A stretch of 64,000 nucleotides of DNA from Apostichopus japonicus (GCF_037975245.1 NC_092571.1:26736564-26800563); one strand, 5' to 3'. Numbered from the stretch's first letter, positions 25,401 to 38,413 are shown. Notes: generated by a model from the sequence alone, not told the origin. Numbers and translations are program-made.

Positions 25401-28400
25401 CTCGGACTCTCTCGTCGATGGACAGATCACCCACCAACAGCGCCACTGCGTGTCCCTCCGCCTTCATCTCCTCGGAAAGCCACCTCGCTGTTGCTTTTGT
25501 CTAAACATACAAAGATAAATATCAGGTAGATAAACAACACAATAAAGGGCCATAACAGACCACAGGTGACCCCAAAGGTCAATGCAAATACAGGGCCATA
25601 ACAGACCACAGGTGACCCCAAAGGTCAATGCAAATCACACGCTTCGAGAACACATTTGTTATGATACTCATACTGCCCTGGGAACCCTTACCCACAGCAA
25701 GGAAAGACAAGTATCATGCACGGTTTGAGGAGTTTTTTAAATATAGTTCCTACTCGTGACAAATTTGTAGACAATTTCTGATATATGACCCTCTAATTTT
25801 ATCAAATTTGATATCTACCTCGCTATCGCTTTCATCAAAAATCTTTGATAGAAGAAAATCAACGATGGAAATAAGATTGGGTAAAACAAAAACTAATTCC
25901 AAAAATGGCATAGAAAGTTCTGGCAGAGCAGAATTGGATCAGTGACCTTCATGATTGTAACTACGAGGTATTAAAATGGTTTGAATCCTGTCCAGCTAAA
26001 ACTTTCTTCTTCTTTTTTTTTGTCAAATTAAAAATGATTCAAAAAGGAGTATTATTAATTCTTAACAACACCTTATGCTAGCCAGCTTGCTGACTGCTTG
26101 TCTGTTCTAAGATGCCAAAGATGTATCTACATTACGTCAAGATCAAGGATATTACGGGCTAGTATTAAAAATCAAGAATGCATTTTGAAAGTCACTTCTC
26201 AATATCCTTCCTTGAACTGTTGTCAATTCATGACAGGCGAGCAATGCCAGCAAAAGTTTAGTCATTTCCTTGATCATCTTGGAAAATAAAATTGTTCAGT
26301 GTTCTCTCATATACCTTGAACTACAAATAAACAACAAGTTGTCTAAAGTCAAATTCTGAGTCTGGTTTTTAATTACAGGATTTCTGAAAGTTATCAATCA
26401 CAAATGTTTTTCTTCTAGTCTCACATTTCTATGTTTATTAATTTTAAGAGTTATCAAGTTATCCCAAAGCAGAAATTCCTGATGTACATTCAAGTTAAAC
26501 AAGGAAATAAATACACTTTGTTGAACTAAGACAGACTTTCAGAACAATTAGAGGTACTGTTGCTGCTGTGGGGGTGGTGCAGGGGATTACTAACATTATG
26601 ATATTGATATATGGAAAAGTCTCAGATCGCAACAACCTTACACTTCATTTTCTGAAGAGAGGAAGACTAGGAGAGGGGGACCCAGTTCTTACACCAATTT
26701 CTCTGGTCCAATCTTACATGGGCAAATGCCTGAATACATGGCTAAAGTCCTCACCTGACAGAATATAATGGCTTGCCCAATGCTAAGGACACCATAGATG
26801 TTTGATAAGGCTTGAAACTTTTCATCCCTTGTACTGCAGAGTACGTAGTACTGCTTGATGTTATCCAAACTCTCCTCTTCTCGCTTGAGTCGGATGGTAA
26901 CAGGATCTGCGATGATCTTCATGGCAAATCTCATGACTTTCTCGTCATAGGTGGCACTGAACAACATCATTTGACAGTTTGGCGTTAACTTCCTAGTAGC
27001 AAGAGGAATTGTAAATATAGCAAGGGGGAGTTTTTTTTCTCCAAAAAAAGGACCATGCACCATCATGGTCAAAGTTTAAAGAGAGGGCAAAGAATACCCA
27101 GGGTACTGTCATTTTATACACAATATTGACACTTTGCAGGTGTACCTTCTCAGACGTCTAGGTTTATTCAAGATATTCACATTTAAGAAATGCTGTATCT
27201 TTAGGACTGCACCTTTAAGGCTATCCAAAAGCAAACCATGTTCTTTGAACTCTGTATAAACACCTGAGCACCCTTCGATGACATTCAACAACAGAGCACC
27301 CTTTGATGATATTCAACACCACTTGTACTTTATTTGATGCCACAAAACTCTTTGTGTTTTTTGATGAGTTTGTGTCGCATCTGAGAAACTGACCTAATGG
27401 TCTGTGAATCCAGCCACTTTTATTGACAAGCCGTAGGTCTTTAAAGAGTAATTTCTAAAAAGTATTAAGAGCGTTATAGAAATACAACCTGAACAGATAG
27501 CCATACCCGTTTTAATGGTCTAAACTGTATTAAAATTAACGTTGTGCCTAAAGTCATCATTTAAAAATTGATAGATTATTCAGTCCAATCCCATTTTTTG
27601 AATACCTGTGTTTTCTCATTTTTTTTCATTTGAAAACCACAAAGTTCACAGCTTATTAATACACTCTGCTGCAAGCCTGCAATATTGATAGGCTTTGGAA
27701 ACAGGTCATGTTTTCAGGTACTTTATCTATCCCTTAATAATGGTTGAGTAGGGGACCACCCGTTTGTAGAAGATTCCGCTCAAAATACAACTGAAGCACA
27801 GTGATGGATGATTGCTGAATGTAACGTCCTCCTAATTTAAGTAAGTTTGCACCACCCACACTTCAGGAACTGATTTTATTTTATTAATAAAGGGATTGAA
27901 AAAATTTGCACTTCATCGAGGGATCCCATTTTTTTTGGTTTCTTTCAAACAGTGAGCCTCAACTTACTTTTTGATCCTAGTAGATTGGTCTTGATGTCCC
28001 TGTGTGGCTATCATAACATCGGCTTCGTCCAAGACAAACACTTTGACTTGCTTCATATCGATCACGTTGAACTTGTAACACCAATCCAGAGTGGTTCCTG
28101 GTGTGCCGATGACAATCTGTTCGGTGAGACATCTATTTCTTGTGATGTTTTCTGGCAAAGGTGGTTATGAATAGGTGAGGGGAAATAACAGAGACAGATG
28201 GAGAAAAACTAACATAGCTTTCAACTTCGGGCGAATACCTTCAAAACCATTAAATTATTAATATTGCAGAATGGGTCACACCTTCACTCACAAGGTGATA
28301 GTTTCACCAAACTTGTCTTTTGTTATACGTAGATGGTCCTTTATCCAAAACAAAATTCGGTTGTTGTTTCTTTTCCATAACTCCTTGTCTATTTTCATTT

Positions 28401-31400
28401 ATAAATAACTGCATGCAGAACAAAACCCTAAACAAAGACCTAAACAATCAGATTTTACAGAGCAAAGAAAAAATGACTAAAACTATGTTTTTTTTTTGCA
28501 TCAAGGGATCAGATTAATAATCACTACGTTGAGATATTCCAGTTGTCATGTTATGTCAGACAGTTATATCAGTTAGAAGCTGGACTCCGTATAAATTTAG
28601 CTGATGACTTGATTTACCTAGTAGTAGAAGATGTCTGCATCTTTAGGTGAAAACCATATTCTCATATAGCTTTTCGTAGCGTGAAGATATGATTTTTTTT
28701 TTTACATTTGTTCATATTTTGCATCTGGTCACAGCACAATGATTGATGTTATCAGCTGTGTTTTATTATTCATATATATGCTTAAGTCAGGCATCCATAG
28801 ATTGAAATAATATTTCTACAAAAAGTTGCATCTGGCTGAAATTCAAACTACAGAATAAATTGATCAATTAAAAGCTGAGGAAACGTTCCAAATGTGTCAG
28901 GTTGCAAGGCTATGATTCAACGAGAATATTATATTTGTTCATATTTTGCATCTAGTCACAGCACAATAATTAATGTTATCAGCTGTATTTTATTTTATTT
29001 TATTCATATATATGCTTCAGTCAGGCATCCATAATTTAAAATAATATTTCTACAAAAAGTTGCATCTGGGTGAAATTCCAACTACAGAATAAATTCATAA
29101 ATTAAAAGCTGAGGACACATTCCAAATGAGTCAGGTTGCAAGGCTATAATTCAACGAGAAGATTCAAAATATCCTGAGTAGAAATTTTTGAAGAACATAA
29201 TTGCTTTTATAATGTCAGAAACCATTCACTGTGGTCTACATCTTGAAGTAGTCGAGGCTTAGTCAGTCAAAATGGGTCACATTCAAGCAACCATAGCTTG
29301 AGTTAGCACACGATACTGACATGAAGCTATCTACATAAAGTGTAGTATATATTTCTTATACTCTTTATCTTACAATTTTTATATTTCATCAATTAGTACA
29401 ATGATTACCTGTCTGTCCCCTAATAGAGTAACGTATCTTCAGTCCTTCTATAAACTGTCCCATGGTTTGGGCGACCTTTCCAATCTGAAGAGCCAGTTCG
29501 TACGTGGGTGCTAAACATAACGCCTTTGAAGAAATAGAAAGTAACATTGCTGATTTCGATATTTTTTATACAATAGAACAGACATGCATGTGGCTACAAT
29601 ACATAAACTAACAATTTCACTAGAATTCTCTAACTTTCCTCTTACATTCTTTCAACTTTGATGAAATTAGCACCCTTGTGTTTTGTTGAAAGAGTGGGAT
29701 TAGGTAGAAACAATTAAAGTTAAATGTTTTGGTTGCATCTAACTATCCATTCTGATTTAATTTTGAAACAGCATGTTACTACTGTATTTGTAACTCAATT
29801 TGACAGATCTTCACACAATTCAGAGACTAATTCAGAGTCTAACCACATCTATCAAATTTGTGTTTTTAAACTCTTAAACATATTCCCATATGATGCAGAA
29901 ACTAGCATCTATTCCCACAGCAATTCTGGGCAGCACACTACATCGGTTTGCAATTCTTTATGCGATCCTTTTACCATAAAAAGTAGAATAAACCTAGACT
30001 GCTCATCTCACCTGAGGGTATTGTGCCTTGGGGTCCACCCTACTCAGCATTGTCAAGACAAAGGCAGCAGTCTTCCCAGTTCCACTCTGCGATTGTGCAA
30101 TCATATTCTTGGGTCTGTAAAAGTATCAAATTATGCATTAGGGCTAGACCTCTCTTAGGTGCACTTCACTCATAATGTGACAAAATTCAGGGATTGTGGT
30201 GACCGCTAGAAAAAGATTTCCCTTTCCATTCTTGAAAAGCATAGTTGAAAGAGGAACGCACTCACAAACCAAGTACTGCAGCCACCTTTTTCATTTTTTT
30301 TAATCATTCTTCCCTTGAAATCAACTACTCAGTACAGTACATCAATAGATTAACCCTCCATCTTAGTGCAACATCTATGTGATTTGGCTGTGCCTTAATA
30401 CGAGATAATAGTTCAACATTTTGTTCCAATACGTGAAATTTTTTGAAACCACGGAAGTCATGTCAATTATTGAATGCTTTAATTGACAACCTCATTGACA
30501 ATAGTTCGTCTTATTATTTTAATCATTCGCAGTGCAAATCTGGTGGATTTATGTAACAAATAATATTAATGGGTAACTCATGAATCTATTTTCAGCCATT
30601 ACAATATACAAAAAGTAATGATTCTGTTGAGGATTTTGTCAAAGAAGGTTTGAATAACACATGAATGCTCAGACGCTACCAGCTACTGTATGGTGATTAA
30701 AAGCTGTATCATGACAGGTTCTTTGTCTACGAAAGGCTTGTATTGTAAATCCATCAAATCTACTTACGGATCCACTAATAGAAGAGGCAGAGCTGTTTCT
30801 TGAATCTTTGAAGGAGCATTGAACCCCATGCAGTAGACACCTTTCAGCAACTCAGGGGATCTGTACAGATGAAAAAGCAAGAAGATGAAAAAATTATTTG
30901 ATAATTGTTTGATAACCTCCCCACACCTTTCAGCAACTCAGCTGTTATAATGTAGTATGAGGAGAGGAATGTATGAAACATCACAATATTGGATGGTGAC
31001 CATAACTGAGCCCTACAATATGTAACACACAGGTGCTTTACAATTTACAAGTGTAAGTAATAAACCTTGAGTGATGAAGTACATGAATAACCATTGGGCA
31101 AACCTGAACCTCCTACAGTAAAACATTGTTCAACAACTAACTGCTATTCAACTGATTGAATGTAATATCAAATGAGAAATAGACATATACAAAGCCAGGT
31201 TATACTAGATTCTGACTGTCAATGGATTCATATAACATGGATCCCTTTCAATGAAACAATGCAGCGTATCAATGAAAGAAGGAATGTGACCAAAATGGAA
31301 CCACGCAAAGCCGAGCACTTTCAGCAAAGGTCTCTGACTTAGATTTGTTTAACTCTCTCTCTGTGATACTGCGAGCAAGTTAAACAGGAATGTTAAGTGA

Positions 31401-34375
31401 CCAGTCTCCAGCAGCATAACATCATCTGCATGCCAGACTCGTAGGACGTGGGTTTGACTACAAATGCAAAATGCCCAATGGTATGGGCACACAGTACAGG
31501 AGGCACAAGTTCAAGACTTTAAGCACGGCTACCGGTACTTAATCCCGCACGTGGAGCTAACACGCAATTACGGGCACACACAGCTACGCCAGAGTATTAG
31601 TAAGAACTGACTGACCGTATGCTACTGAAGTTTCATCTCAGATGAAAAACAAAAATGAATGTATAGACTCTCTCTCAGACAGAATGTACTGTATGAATTT
31701 AAGTTCTGAAATACTCACAGCCGTAATTCTTCGAATGATTTCACAGAGAAGAGTGGTGAGTTTGGATCACTCTGTTGAACTTCCAGCTGTGATGATGATT
31801 TGATCTGTACAAGTCTTGAGTGGAGGGCTTTGTTCAGCATAGAGGCATCAGCCGCTGCCTGGGCAGGATCTTGTGTCTCTCCCTCACTGGCTATGAGGCG
31901 GGAAAAACAACATAAGGAATGAATATTACATTGCACATGATGTATACTTACAATGTTACCAGCAACTTTGGGCATATAGCTCACAATTTGACCAAAATTT
32001 ACCAAACATTATATGATATTTATGACTGACTGTACTTAGGGATCCTTCTTCATAACTAAAGCTTTTTTTTTTTTTAACTTGGCGGTTAAAATAGAAAAAT
32101 TTGATGGTGTCATTCAGTTCTCACCATTTTGTCTCTCAGAAAGCTTTGCATATTCATAAATTAATCTCATGTAAAACAGAAGTTGAATAATATCAACATT
32201 TCAAGTTTACTTTCACACTGTATGACATGAATGAGGCTACTCATGCTACCTAGACTTTCAATGGAATTGTAGCATGGACTTACATTTAACAGACGCATGA
32301 ACAATTGCATTTGTACGACGGATAAATGCAGCTGTTTGCACCACGCACCAAATAACTGAATTTTTTTCAAGTGATCCCTAAAATGACTCTCTATTATACA
32401 GTAAAGTAGGTGATTTACTTAAAAAAGGGTGTGAAGACTTGCGCACAAAGAAACGTCTCATGTCGGTAATCTGACCTAGTTTCGAATGAGGTGTAACAGA
32501 AGTGTTAGACACCACCATCAATCCCAGAAAATACACACACAGCTTGCTACTAAATTAGACACTAAAGTGTACAGTCAATACATGCAGCTAAGGTCAATAC
32601 CCACAACACAGTGTACATAGCAGCGTGGACATCTCAGGTCTAGATATAAAATAACAAGGTACCACGTTTCATTACTGTCTGCATTTTGTAGCGACAAGAA
32701 GAAAACGTCATTTGCAAGCAACGGAAAGTTAACTTTTTCAGAGCCAGGCACGCGGTTTGGGGCGAGTCTTCAATGCCTTTACACACAAACTTAAGAAATA
32801 TGCCAGGTTTGGGACTGAGTCTTTCATGCAACATTGTACCTGTTCCCTGCACAGCTGTTCCCTGCACAGCCGTTCCCAGTGTAGCTGTGCCCTGTGTAGC
32901 TGTTCCCTGAGTGTCACCACCTGCTGATGGTCCAGGTTTGATGGCCATCTGTTTTACCTGAAAAAAATGCCAAATCAAAACATGGTCAGTGGTAATAACT
33001 TCCCTTGTTGTTGGCAGGACAGAATGGGCTGAAAGCAAAGCTTTCCTCAAGAGTCGTTGCAGGTTATTGTTAATGTTTGGATTCAATAAGAAAACCCACT
33101 TTAGCGATCTACTTTATTTGCTTTTATTTCAAAACATTCAAACACAAGACATTTTCTGGAAAATTTCAAATGTGCTAGCCTGTCATACTATACGTACTAC
33201 TTTCATTGCATACATGATGAATATAACCTAGATAGAGCGACTGATCAATGTAGATTATCTGTAGGTGTACATGTAGAACACATCCAGACATACAGTTTGT
33301 GGCTGAGAATTGTACATAGCTCAGGAAAAGAGCACAACAACAGTAACCATCATTTACACGCTCTATAATTATTATATTACCTATAAGTATTCTTTTGTTT
33401 GTCATAAAACTTGTAATATATCCTTTACATGTGTTGATGTATCTATGATAATTTGATGTTTGGTAGAAAATGAATTGAAATTACATTGAGTGTATATCCA
33501 ATCATTTTTGTCATTAAGCGAATATTGACAGAATTTGTTCATGTCAATAATTTGTTTATGAAGCAAAAGCCATTGCTGCCTCATCATAAGCTATAGCCAT
33601 TGTTGATGTACTGTATGTGAATGTTACCTGTGAATATCTGTGTATTGTGCGGGCATTGTATGTACGTGTGACGTGGCCAGTTACAACAATGGACTTATAT
33701 ACTGTATGTGTTGGTGGGTATCAGTTGTACCAAAGGTATACACTATAATAACAATTTCTTTCCTAACACTTTTCCTATCAACAGTTATCATACCAAGAAC
33801 TCTAATGCCTCTAATGCCAAAGCCTCCCTATAGTAACACTGCCTAGATGGTGGTGTTTTAATATTATTGGGTATTGGCATACATTATAACTGTATCGGAA
33901 TTCGGATGCTATCTGTGATTAGGGGTGCACCAGAAATCAAATCCAGCCAGAAGGAATTTTAATCGAGCATCTGGCCAGATGTTTTGCTAAATCTGACTGG
34001 ATCATGCACAATTTAATCCTTAAAAGCATCATAAACATAAAACTCTGCTTTTTCATTTTTTGGCTTAGCCTACTGTAGCCTAACGGCAACGACACTGACA
34101 GACGTTTCGTATCATAGACCTTTCTCTCTTGTTTATATCTGTCAATGTACAACAATATGATGCAGCGTAACCACCCTTGTTAGTTAGTGATGATTTAGGC
34201 ATATGACTAGCCTGTATGCTACGGTTAGGGCTTATAATGCAACCAAAGCTCACTGAAACCTAGGCCTAGCCTAGCTTTGGCCAAATGAGGATATGAATTA
34301 AACACAAACCTGTTCAGCGAGATTTGGCTTCCCTGCTTGCTGTTGGAACCCTTCATCCCAATCAAGAGCCGACAT
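22432..34375 (-). CDS. DDX19/Dbp5-type DEAD-box ATP-dependent RNA helicase
   Basis: Eleven exons on the minus strand: 34310-34375, 32840-32957, 31719-31890, 30768-30860, 30012-30114, 29409-29523, 27968-28151, 26755-26992, 25338-25500, 23037-23228 and 22432-22490. All have GT-AG borders and phases close to 500 residues; human DDX19 is slightly shorter. This family remodels mRNPs at the cytoplasmic face of the nuclear pore with Gle1/IP6 during mRNA export. Visible motifs: [14 protein letters not shown] before the Q motif, motif I SQSGTGKT (Lys164), the APTYELA block, [13 protein letters not shown] (264-267), SAT (296-298), [18 protein letters not shown], the ARGID block (416-420) and HRIGRTGR (447-454). 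The helix preceding DPNSPLF is kept. Residues 38-62 are an unusual run of five QGTA-like pentapeptides. The start ATG at 34375 opens [10 protein letters not shown], and no in-frame stop interrupts the model. Introns contain a Kolobok-like element and local duplications. Confidence 0.95.
22660..22945. repeat. purine-rich GA/GGGA tract
   Basis: A nearly all-purine plus strand with a G9 run lies in the last intron of the helicase gene. The Arg/Glu/Gly-rich open frame across it is compositional. Confidence 0.85.
23810..24100. repeat. two tandem copies of a roughly 130-base unit
   Basis: The block agtttgaggca ... tctatagtagacatatgt ... ggtatatgtgaggagta ... ggtaattcata occurs at about 23818-23942 and 23945-24075. 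It lies in a helicase intron. Confidence 0.9.
24450..24673 (+). pseudogene. first-exon remnant, acidic P2X7-ballast-like N-terminal region
   Basis: From an ATG at 24450 the frame reads [20 protein letters not shown] and continues acidic. It meets one in-frame TAG at 24558-24560, then continues with [16 protein letters not shown] and RRLLNTDW up to a good GTGAGA donor at 24674. The order PYxFEP, acidic stretch, NTDW-(C) resembles what I recall of invertebrate proteins carrying the P2X7-type intracellular zinc-binding domain, whose WCxCGNC part would start in the next, missing exon. It reads inward from the left transposon end. Confidence 0.5.
24674..24746 (-). pseudogene. THAP zinc-finger first-exon remnant
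   Basis: The minus strand opens [20 protein letters not shown] followed by HVF, the usual start of a C2CH THAP DNA-binding domain (C-x4-C then HxF). The remainder of the domain (the C-x2-H pair and AVPTIF-like end) is not found downstream. The frame instead runs into the antisense of the exon at 24450-24673, as expected if an internal deletion fused the two ends of a larger element. Confidence 0.65.
25547..25637. repeat. 46-base tandem duplication
   Basis: The segment gggccataacagaccacagg and its following 26 bases occur twice in direct succession, in the helicase intron upstream of exon 25338-25500. Confidence 0.95.
28705..29160. repeat. two tandem copies of a roughly 227-base unit
   Basis: The blocks ttgttcatattttgcatctg, ttcatatatatgctt, ctacaaaaagttgcatctgg and caggttgcaaggctat occur in the same order at about 28708-28925 and 28936-29160. 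This is intron sequence of the helicase gene. Confidence 0.92.
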
Positions 34376-35342
34376 GATTCTGAAAATGAGCTATTTTCCT
34401 TAGAATTTTAGGAAATTAAAGAAATCGGTTTATCATTCATTCAAATGAACCGGACTGAATTCGCGAGACTTGCTTAATTTCGGCTTCATCAAAGAACTAG
34501 AATATAATTAGAAAGGGGCTTCACCTCTTAAGTCTTGACAGAAGCGTTAAGTTACAGTAGGAAACATGCATATAGAATGCAGTGCAATGCGGACTAAAAA
34601 TCATGACAATGATTCTGATGTACACATGTGAGAGAAGATGTTATGGACCGCTAAATGCGCAAAAAAGCGGTTCGACATGAATCCATTTTTTTTTCTATAC
34701 TGTACTCATGTATGTCCCGCTTCAAAGCACTCGTAGTGTCAATATGCAGTGGCGTAGCTACGGGGGGGGGGGCCTGGGGGGCCGGCCCCCCCCCCCCCAT
34801 GAAATCGGCTGGCCCCCCACTGGCCCCCCACTGGGAATGGGGTAAAAAAAATTGTAAAAAAAAAAAAAAAAAACTCATCAGTGGGATTCACTAATATTTT
34901 TTGTTCAATAATTTGGGAAATAGAGTTACACAATTTTCTCGTCTGCATCTGGCAGAATAAGAATAATACAATATCTGTAGTAATCATGAGAATGGTCATA
35001 CAGCATGGCATGGCAATGGTCGATGCGACGGTTGCGACCATACACCACGAACCTTGTGCATGTGCTGCGCGATATCGATATCTACAATACATGTTATCGG
35101 TCATCGATTGGCACAAAAACCCAGATTCTGATGACAGCTGCCTCAAGAAACCCAATAAATGGCCTAATTAGCACCGAGCCACCAATGTGGACCATTACCG
35201 AAACATCGATGCGTGTTAGTCTTCTATCCCCTTCCTCTAATGCTATTTAAGTCCACATGTGGGCATTTCCTGCAAACCTACCGGTAGCCCACAGGGGTTT
35301 GAGTTGGGAGAAAGGCCTTGACACCTTGAAACAACAAATGAT

Positions 35343-35457
35343 GCCAACCATAGGCGTACGAGGCGGGGGTGCAGGGGGGGGCAGACTGCCCCCTAAATTT
35401 CCAGAGGACAAGAAATTCGGGCAAAAGTCCTGAAAAATTCGGGCAGCCTAAGAGGAG

Positions 35458-35512
<55 letters not shown>

Positions 35513-35640
35513 TGCAGTAGCTTGCCCGAATCTTTTTCAAATTTTTGCCCGACAATTCCATGATTTTCTTTATTTAGCATCATGATGCCCGAATATTTCC
35601 GTGTAACACCACCGTAAGCGCAGTTCATCTGGGCTACCAT
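35343..35640. repeat. 'CCCGAATTT' dispersed repeat with (TA)n insertion
   Basis: It begins ataggcgtacgaggcggggg and carries aattcgggca-type words on both sides of a pure TA run (35459-35508). It is nested in the hAT element. Related copies lie at 10440-10600, 40940-41160 and 44935-45140. Confidence 0.7.
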
Positions 35641-35819
35641 CTGGGCTTTGCACGATCAATTTTTTTTCTTCTAACTAGTCAATTGTATACCTGGACCAAG
35701 GGCGGCGGAACCGGGGGGCACAGGGGGCACGTGCCCCTCCCCCACTTTTCCTCAGGTTAGAAATGTGCCTTTTTTCTACATAAAACTTGAGGTGCCTCAA
35801 GTTAGCAAGAGGCCAGGGA

Positions 35820-35950
35820 ACCAGAATGAACACTCGGGAAGGGCCGTTTCCGGCCATCTGAGGGGTTTGTAAAACCAACAATTTTCTAAAAGCACGCTCC
35901 GCGCCAACCGATGGAGGCGCTCCGCTCAGATAGCCGTGCATACAACTTTG
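35820..35950 (+). repeat. copy of 'GCGCCAACC' dispersed repeat
   Basis: It contains gggccgtttccggccatctg, then a 40-base spacer, then cgctccgcgccaaccgatgg and aggcgctccgctcagatag. Its block order is the same as at 36745-36862 and it is nested in the hAT element. Confidence 0.75.
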
Positions 35951-36744
35951 CAAATCCTGGCTAAGCCCGTGACTTTTAACGAATTTCTGTGAGTCAAACT
36001 CAAAGCATTTTCGAATGGAAAAAATTTGTTAAGATATTAACAAGAAAAAAACTCTAATTCGGAAGATTCCTACATTAGCAACTAGCATGATTTCACCTCA
36101 TTTTGTCTCAAAAGAAAACTTGTTCCTTGTTTCCCAATTTGCGCATTGGATATTGCAGTGCTAGTATGCATATTTTGCTTGAGGGTGGGGGGGGGGGCGT
36201 TGATGGAGTGATGTGTATACACAAATAAGATAATGCAATAAGAGTTATAAAGGGTACTGAATATAACGCTGCATCATTCCAATCGAATTTCTGCAAAGTG
36301 CCCTTTGATGTCGGTGCCCCCCCCCCCAGATTAAAAGTGCTCCCGCCGCCCTTGACCTGGATATCCCCGACATGAGTGTATAAAAGAAACATTTTCTTTT
36401 CATGGATGGTGGGGGGGGGGGGGGGAGTGTCTACAAGCCTAGAAGTACAGGTTTATCATATTCTTTGTTATATTTTATACTTTTTTGTGAGACAAATTGC
36501 AGTCTCACCCGACACAGCGACATTATCCCGCCTACGTGTCGTTGAACAAGGTTTTTCTGGAGGTAGCTGAGTACTGTGTTAAAATAATAAATAAGGTAAC
36601 TAAATGTAGCAGCTTAAAAAATATACTGTCCCATTTTTTGCCTTCAAAGTGATGTTACAATTTTTTCTTCTTCTAATTTACCAAATTTTTGGGGAACTGT
36701 AAATTTCTAAAACGTGAGATTATAAAATAAAGAATGTTTAGATG

Positions 36745-36862
36745 CAACTTGCAAGGCCTCAGAAGTGCCGTTTCCGGCAATCTGAGAGGCATTGTGTGCC
36801 AAAAATGTTCTTGTTCGCTACGCGCCAACCGATGGTGGCGCTCCGCTTAGATAGTGTCACGG
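36745..36862 (+). repeat. best copy of 'GCGCCAACC' dispersed repeat
   Basis: Blocks in order: gcaaggcctcagaagtgccg, tttccggcaatctgagaggc, a short AT spacer, cgctacgcgccaaccgatgg and tggcgctccgcttagatagt. The second half is nearly palindromic (cgctacgcgccaacc against tggcgctccgc). It is non-coding; further copies lie around 1605, 9260, 35820 and 37050. Confidence 0.78.
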
Positions 36863-37744
36863 GAACTTTCGGGCACAAAAAGTTCTGCCCCCCCAAACTT
36901 AAATGGTCCCGTACGCCTTTGATGTCAACTCCACTCAAGTTAAAAGTCTGGCTGAGTTGGCAAGGCCAGTCAGCATGAAAGAGAAATTTTTTTTTTTGCA
37001 TTTCTGTCACCAAAGTTGCACATCTTTTTGGATGCTATTTTGCCTCACAGGTACCATCTCCTGCGATCTGGGGGGTGCTGAAATCTCAAATTTTCTCTGT
37101 ACGCTCCGCGCCAACCAAGGTGGCGCTCCGCTCAGATAGTAACCTCCGGCCCCCCCCCACAAGAAAGAACAGCCCCCCCACAAGAAAGAACAGCCCCCCC
37201 CATGGCCCCCCACTCAAAAAATCCTAGCTACGCCACTGTCAATATGAGCAGTAGTAATATAATATTTCTACCAGATAAAATTAAGGAACTGCTTATACTG
37301 TCGATACGAGTGCTTTGAAGCATAATATGCGAGGACAGTTTAGAGTATAAGCATTAGGAAATTGTCCCAACTGGCTGGAATCAGATTTATTCGCGATGGT
37401 ATACGGCGAAACTCACAGCCACCAAGTCATCACTTTTGATGTTAGCATAGAAAGGTGGCTTTGGGGTGACAACACGTTATATTTCATGCCACTTTTAAGA
37501 TTTGAAGACACGTACAGTGGGAATTCTGTAATTGGGCCCTTGTCTGTAATGATTGTCAAGAGGTTTGATTTCGAGAGCTAGCATACTTTCGGCTGACAAG
37601 AAAGAAAGAAAAAAAAAGTGATGTCAAAACTGAGTAGCTGCTGTAGCCTACGTCTGACTTCAAATAAGAAAAGTAAAAATTAAAATGTCTGAATGTAAAC
37701 AAAGATTTTCACACATCTGCTTAGTTATAATATCTGTTTGGCCA

Positions 37745-37862
37745 GATAATCATAACCATAAACATAATCATAACCATAACCATAATCACAACCATAATCA
37801 TAATCATAACCATCATCATAACCATGATATAATCATAATCATTACCATAATCATAATCATAT
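37745..37862. repeat. (CATAAC/CATAAT)n microsatellite
   Basis: Runs of cataaccataa and cataatcat, about 115 bases long. The His/Asn-rich and Met/Ile-rich frames across it are repeat translation. Confidence 0.93.
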
Positions 37863-38413
37863 TCTGATAGACTACAGTGTAAAAAGTAGGCTTACAGTAC
37901 TTGGAAAGCAAGTGGTTACCATTGCGACTTAAGCAGAAAGTATACAAGTTATGGGAATGATTCATCACAATACAGCCTTCGTACATACTGCCACAATAAC
38001 ACATACTATCAACAGCATTCCAACAAGACGTACCAAGAGACTTACTTTCACATTCATAAGGGAAGTGATATCAATAGTTCAATGTAATTGTATTTCACTA
38101 ACACGAACACACGCTATTGAAATGCTAAACGGAACCGACACTCTCTCATAATTTGTTTCATAAGTGGGTCAGTTTTAAATTCCGCTTGAACGCTTTCACA
38201 TTACAGGCCTGCAGCATGCAAACAACACAATGCAATGTGGCTATAATAATTGATACAACATTTTCGTTATAAACGGGCTATCGGTTAAGTACCAAACCAG
38301 ACGCAAACGACTTTTTGAAATAATTTGTGGTGTTTTGAATTGACGCCAGCTCATTCCTACAGAAGAGATTTTTTGTAGTTGATACGGTGGTACAGGCCTG
38401 GTCGCTCGTCGAT

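Larger units (their letters stand above)
34747..37238. mobile_element. hAT-type DNA transposon with nested insertions
   Basis: The ends match as inverted repeats, 14 of 15 bases: cagtggcgtagctac at 34747 and, read inward from the right end, cagtggcgtagctag. The 8-base word tcaatatg is directly duplicated at 34739-34746 and 37239-37246. An 8-bp duplication and a CAGTGGCG start are typical of hAT elements. I see no transposase frame. The interior is filled with other non-coding repeats (G-tracts, a 'CCCGAATTT' copy, at least three 'GCGCCAACC' copies and a TA microsatellite), so it is a non-autonomous element that served as a landing pad. Confidence 0.88.
34690..37312. repeat. older dispersed repeat split by the hAT insertion
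   Basis: Sequence before the hAT (cgcttcaaagcactcgtagt) continues after it (agcagtagtaatataatatt) in the same order as an uninterrupted relative on the minus strand at about 47440-47580. That copy reads cgcttcagagcactcgtatt, then atacgagcagtatgaatatc. The hAT therefore inserted into a member of an existing family. Confidence 0.7.

Noticed and set aside
31430..31530. Possible SINE head with a gtgggtttgactac B-box-like word
   Set aside because: No convincing A box at the right distance, so it was not called.
34651..35155. Gly/Pro-rich frames across the hAT left end
   Set aside because: They read through G- and C-runs of the transposon end; there is no conservation signal.
38387..38413. Longer N-terminus for the first Ig receptor
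   Set aside because: The upstream codon is GTG, and the ATG at 38414 gives a standard signal peptide.
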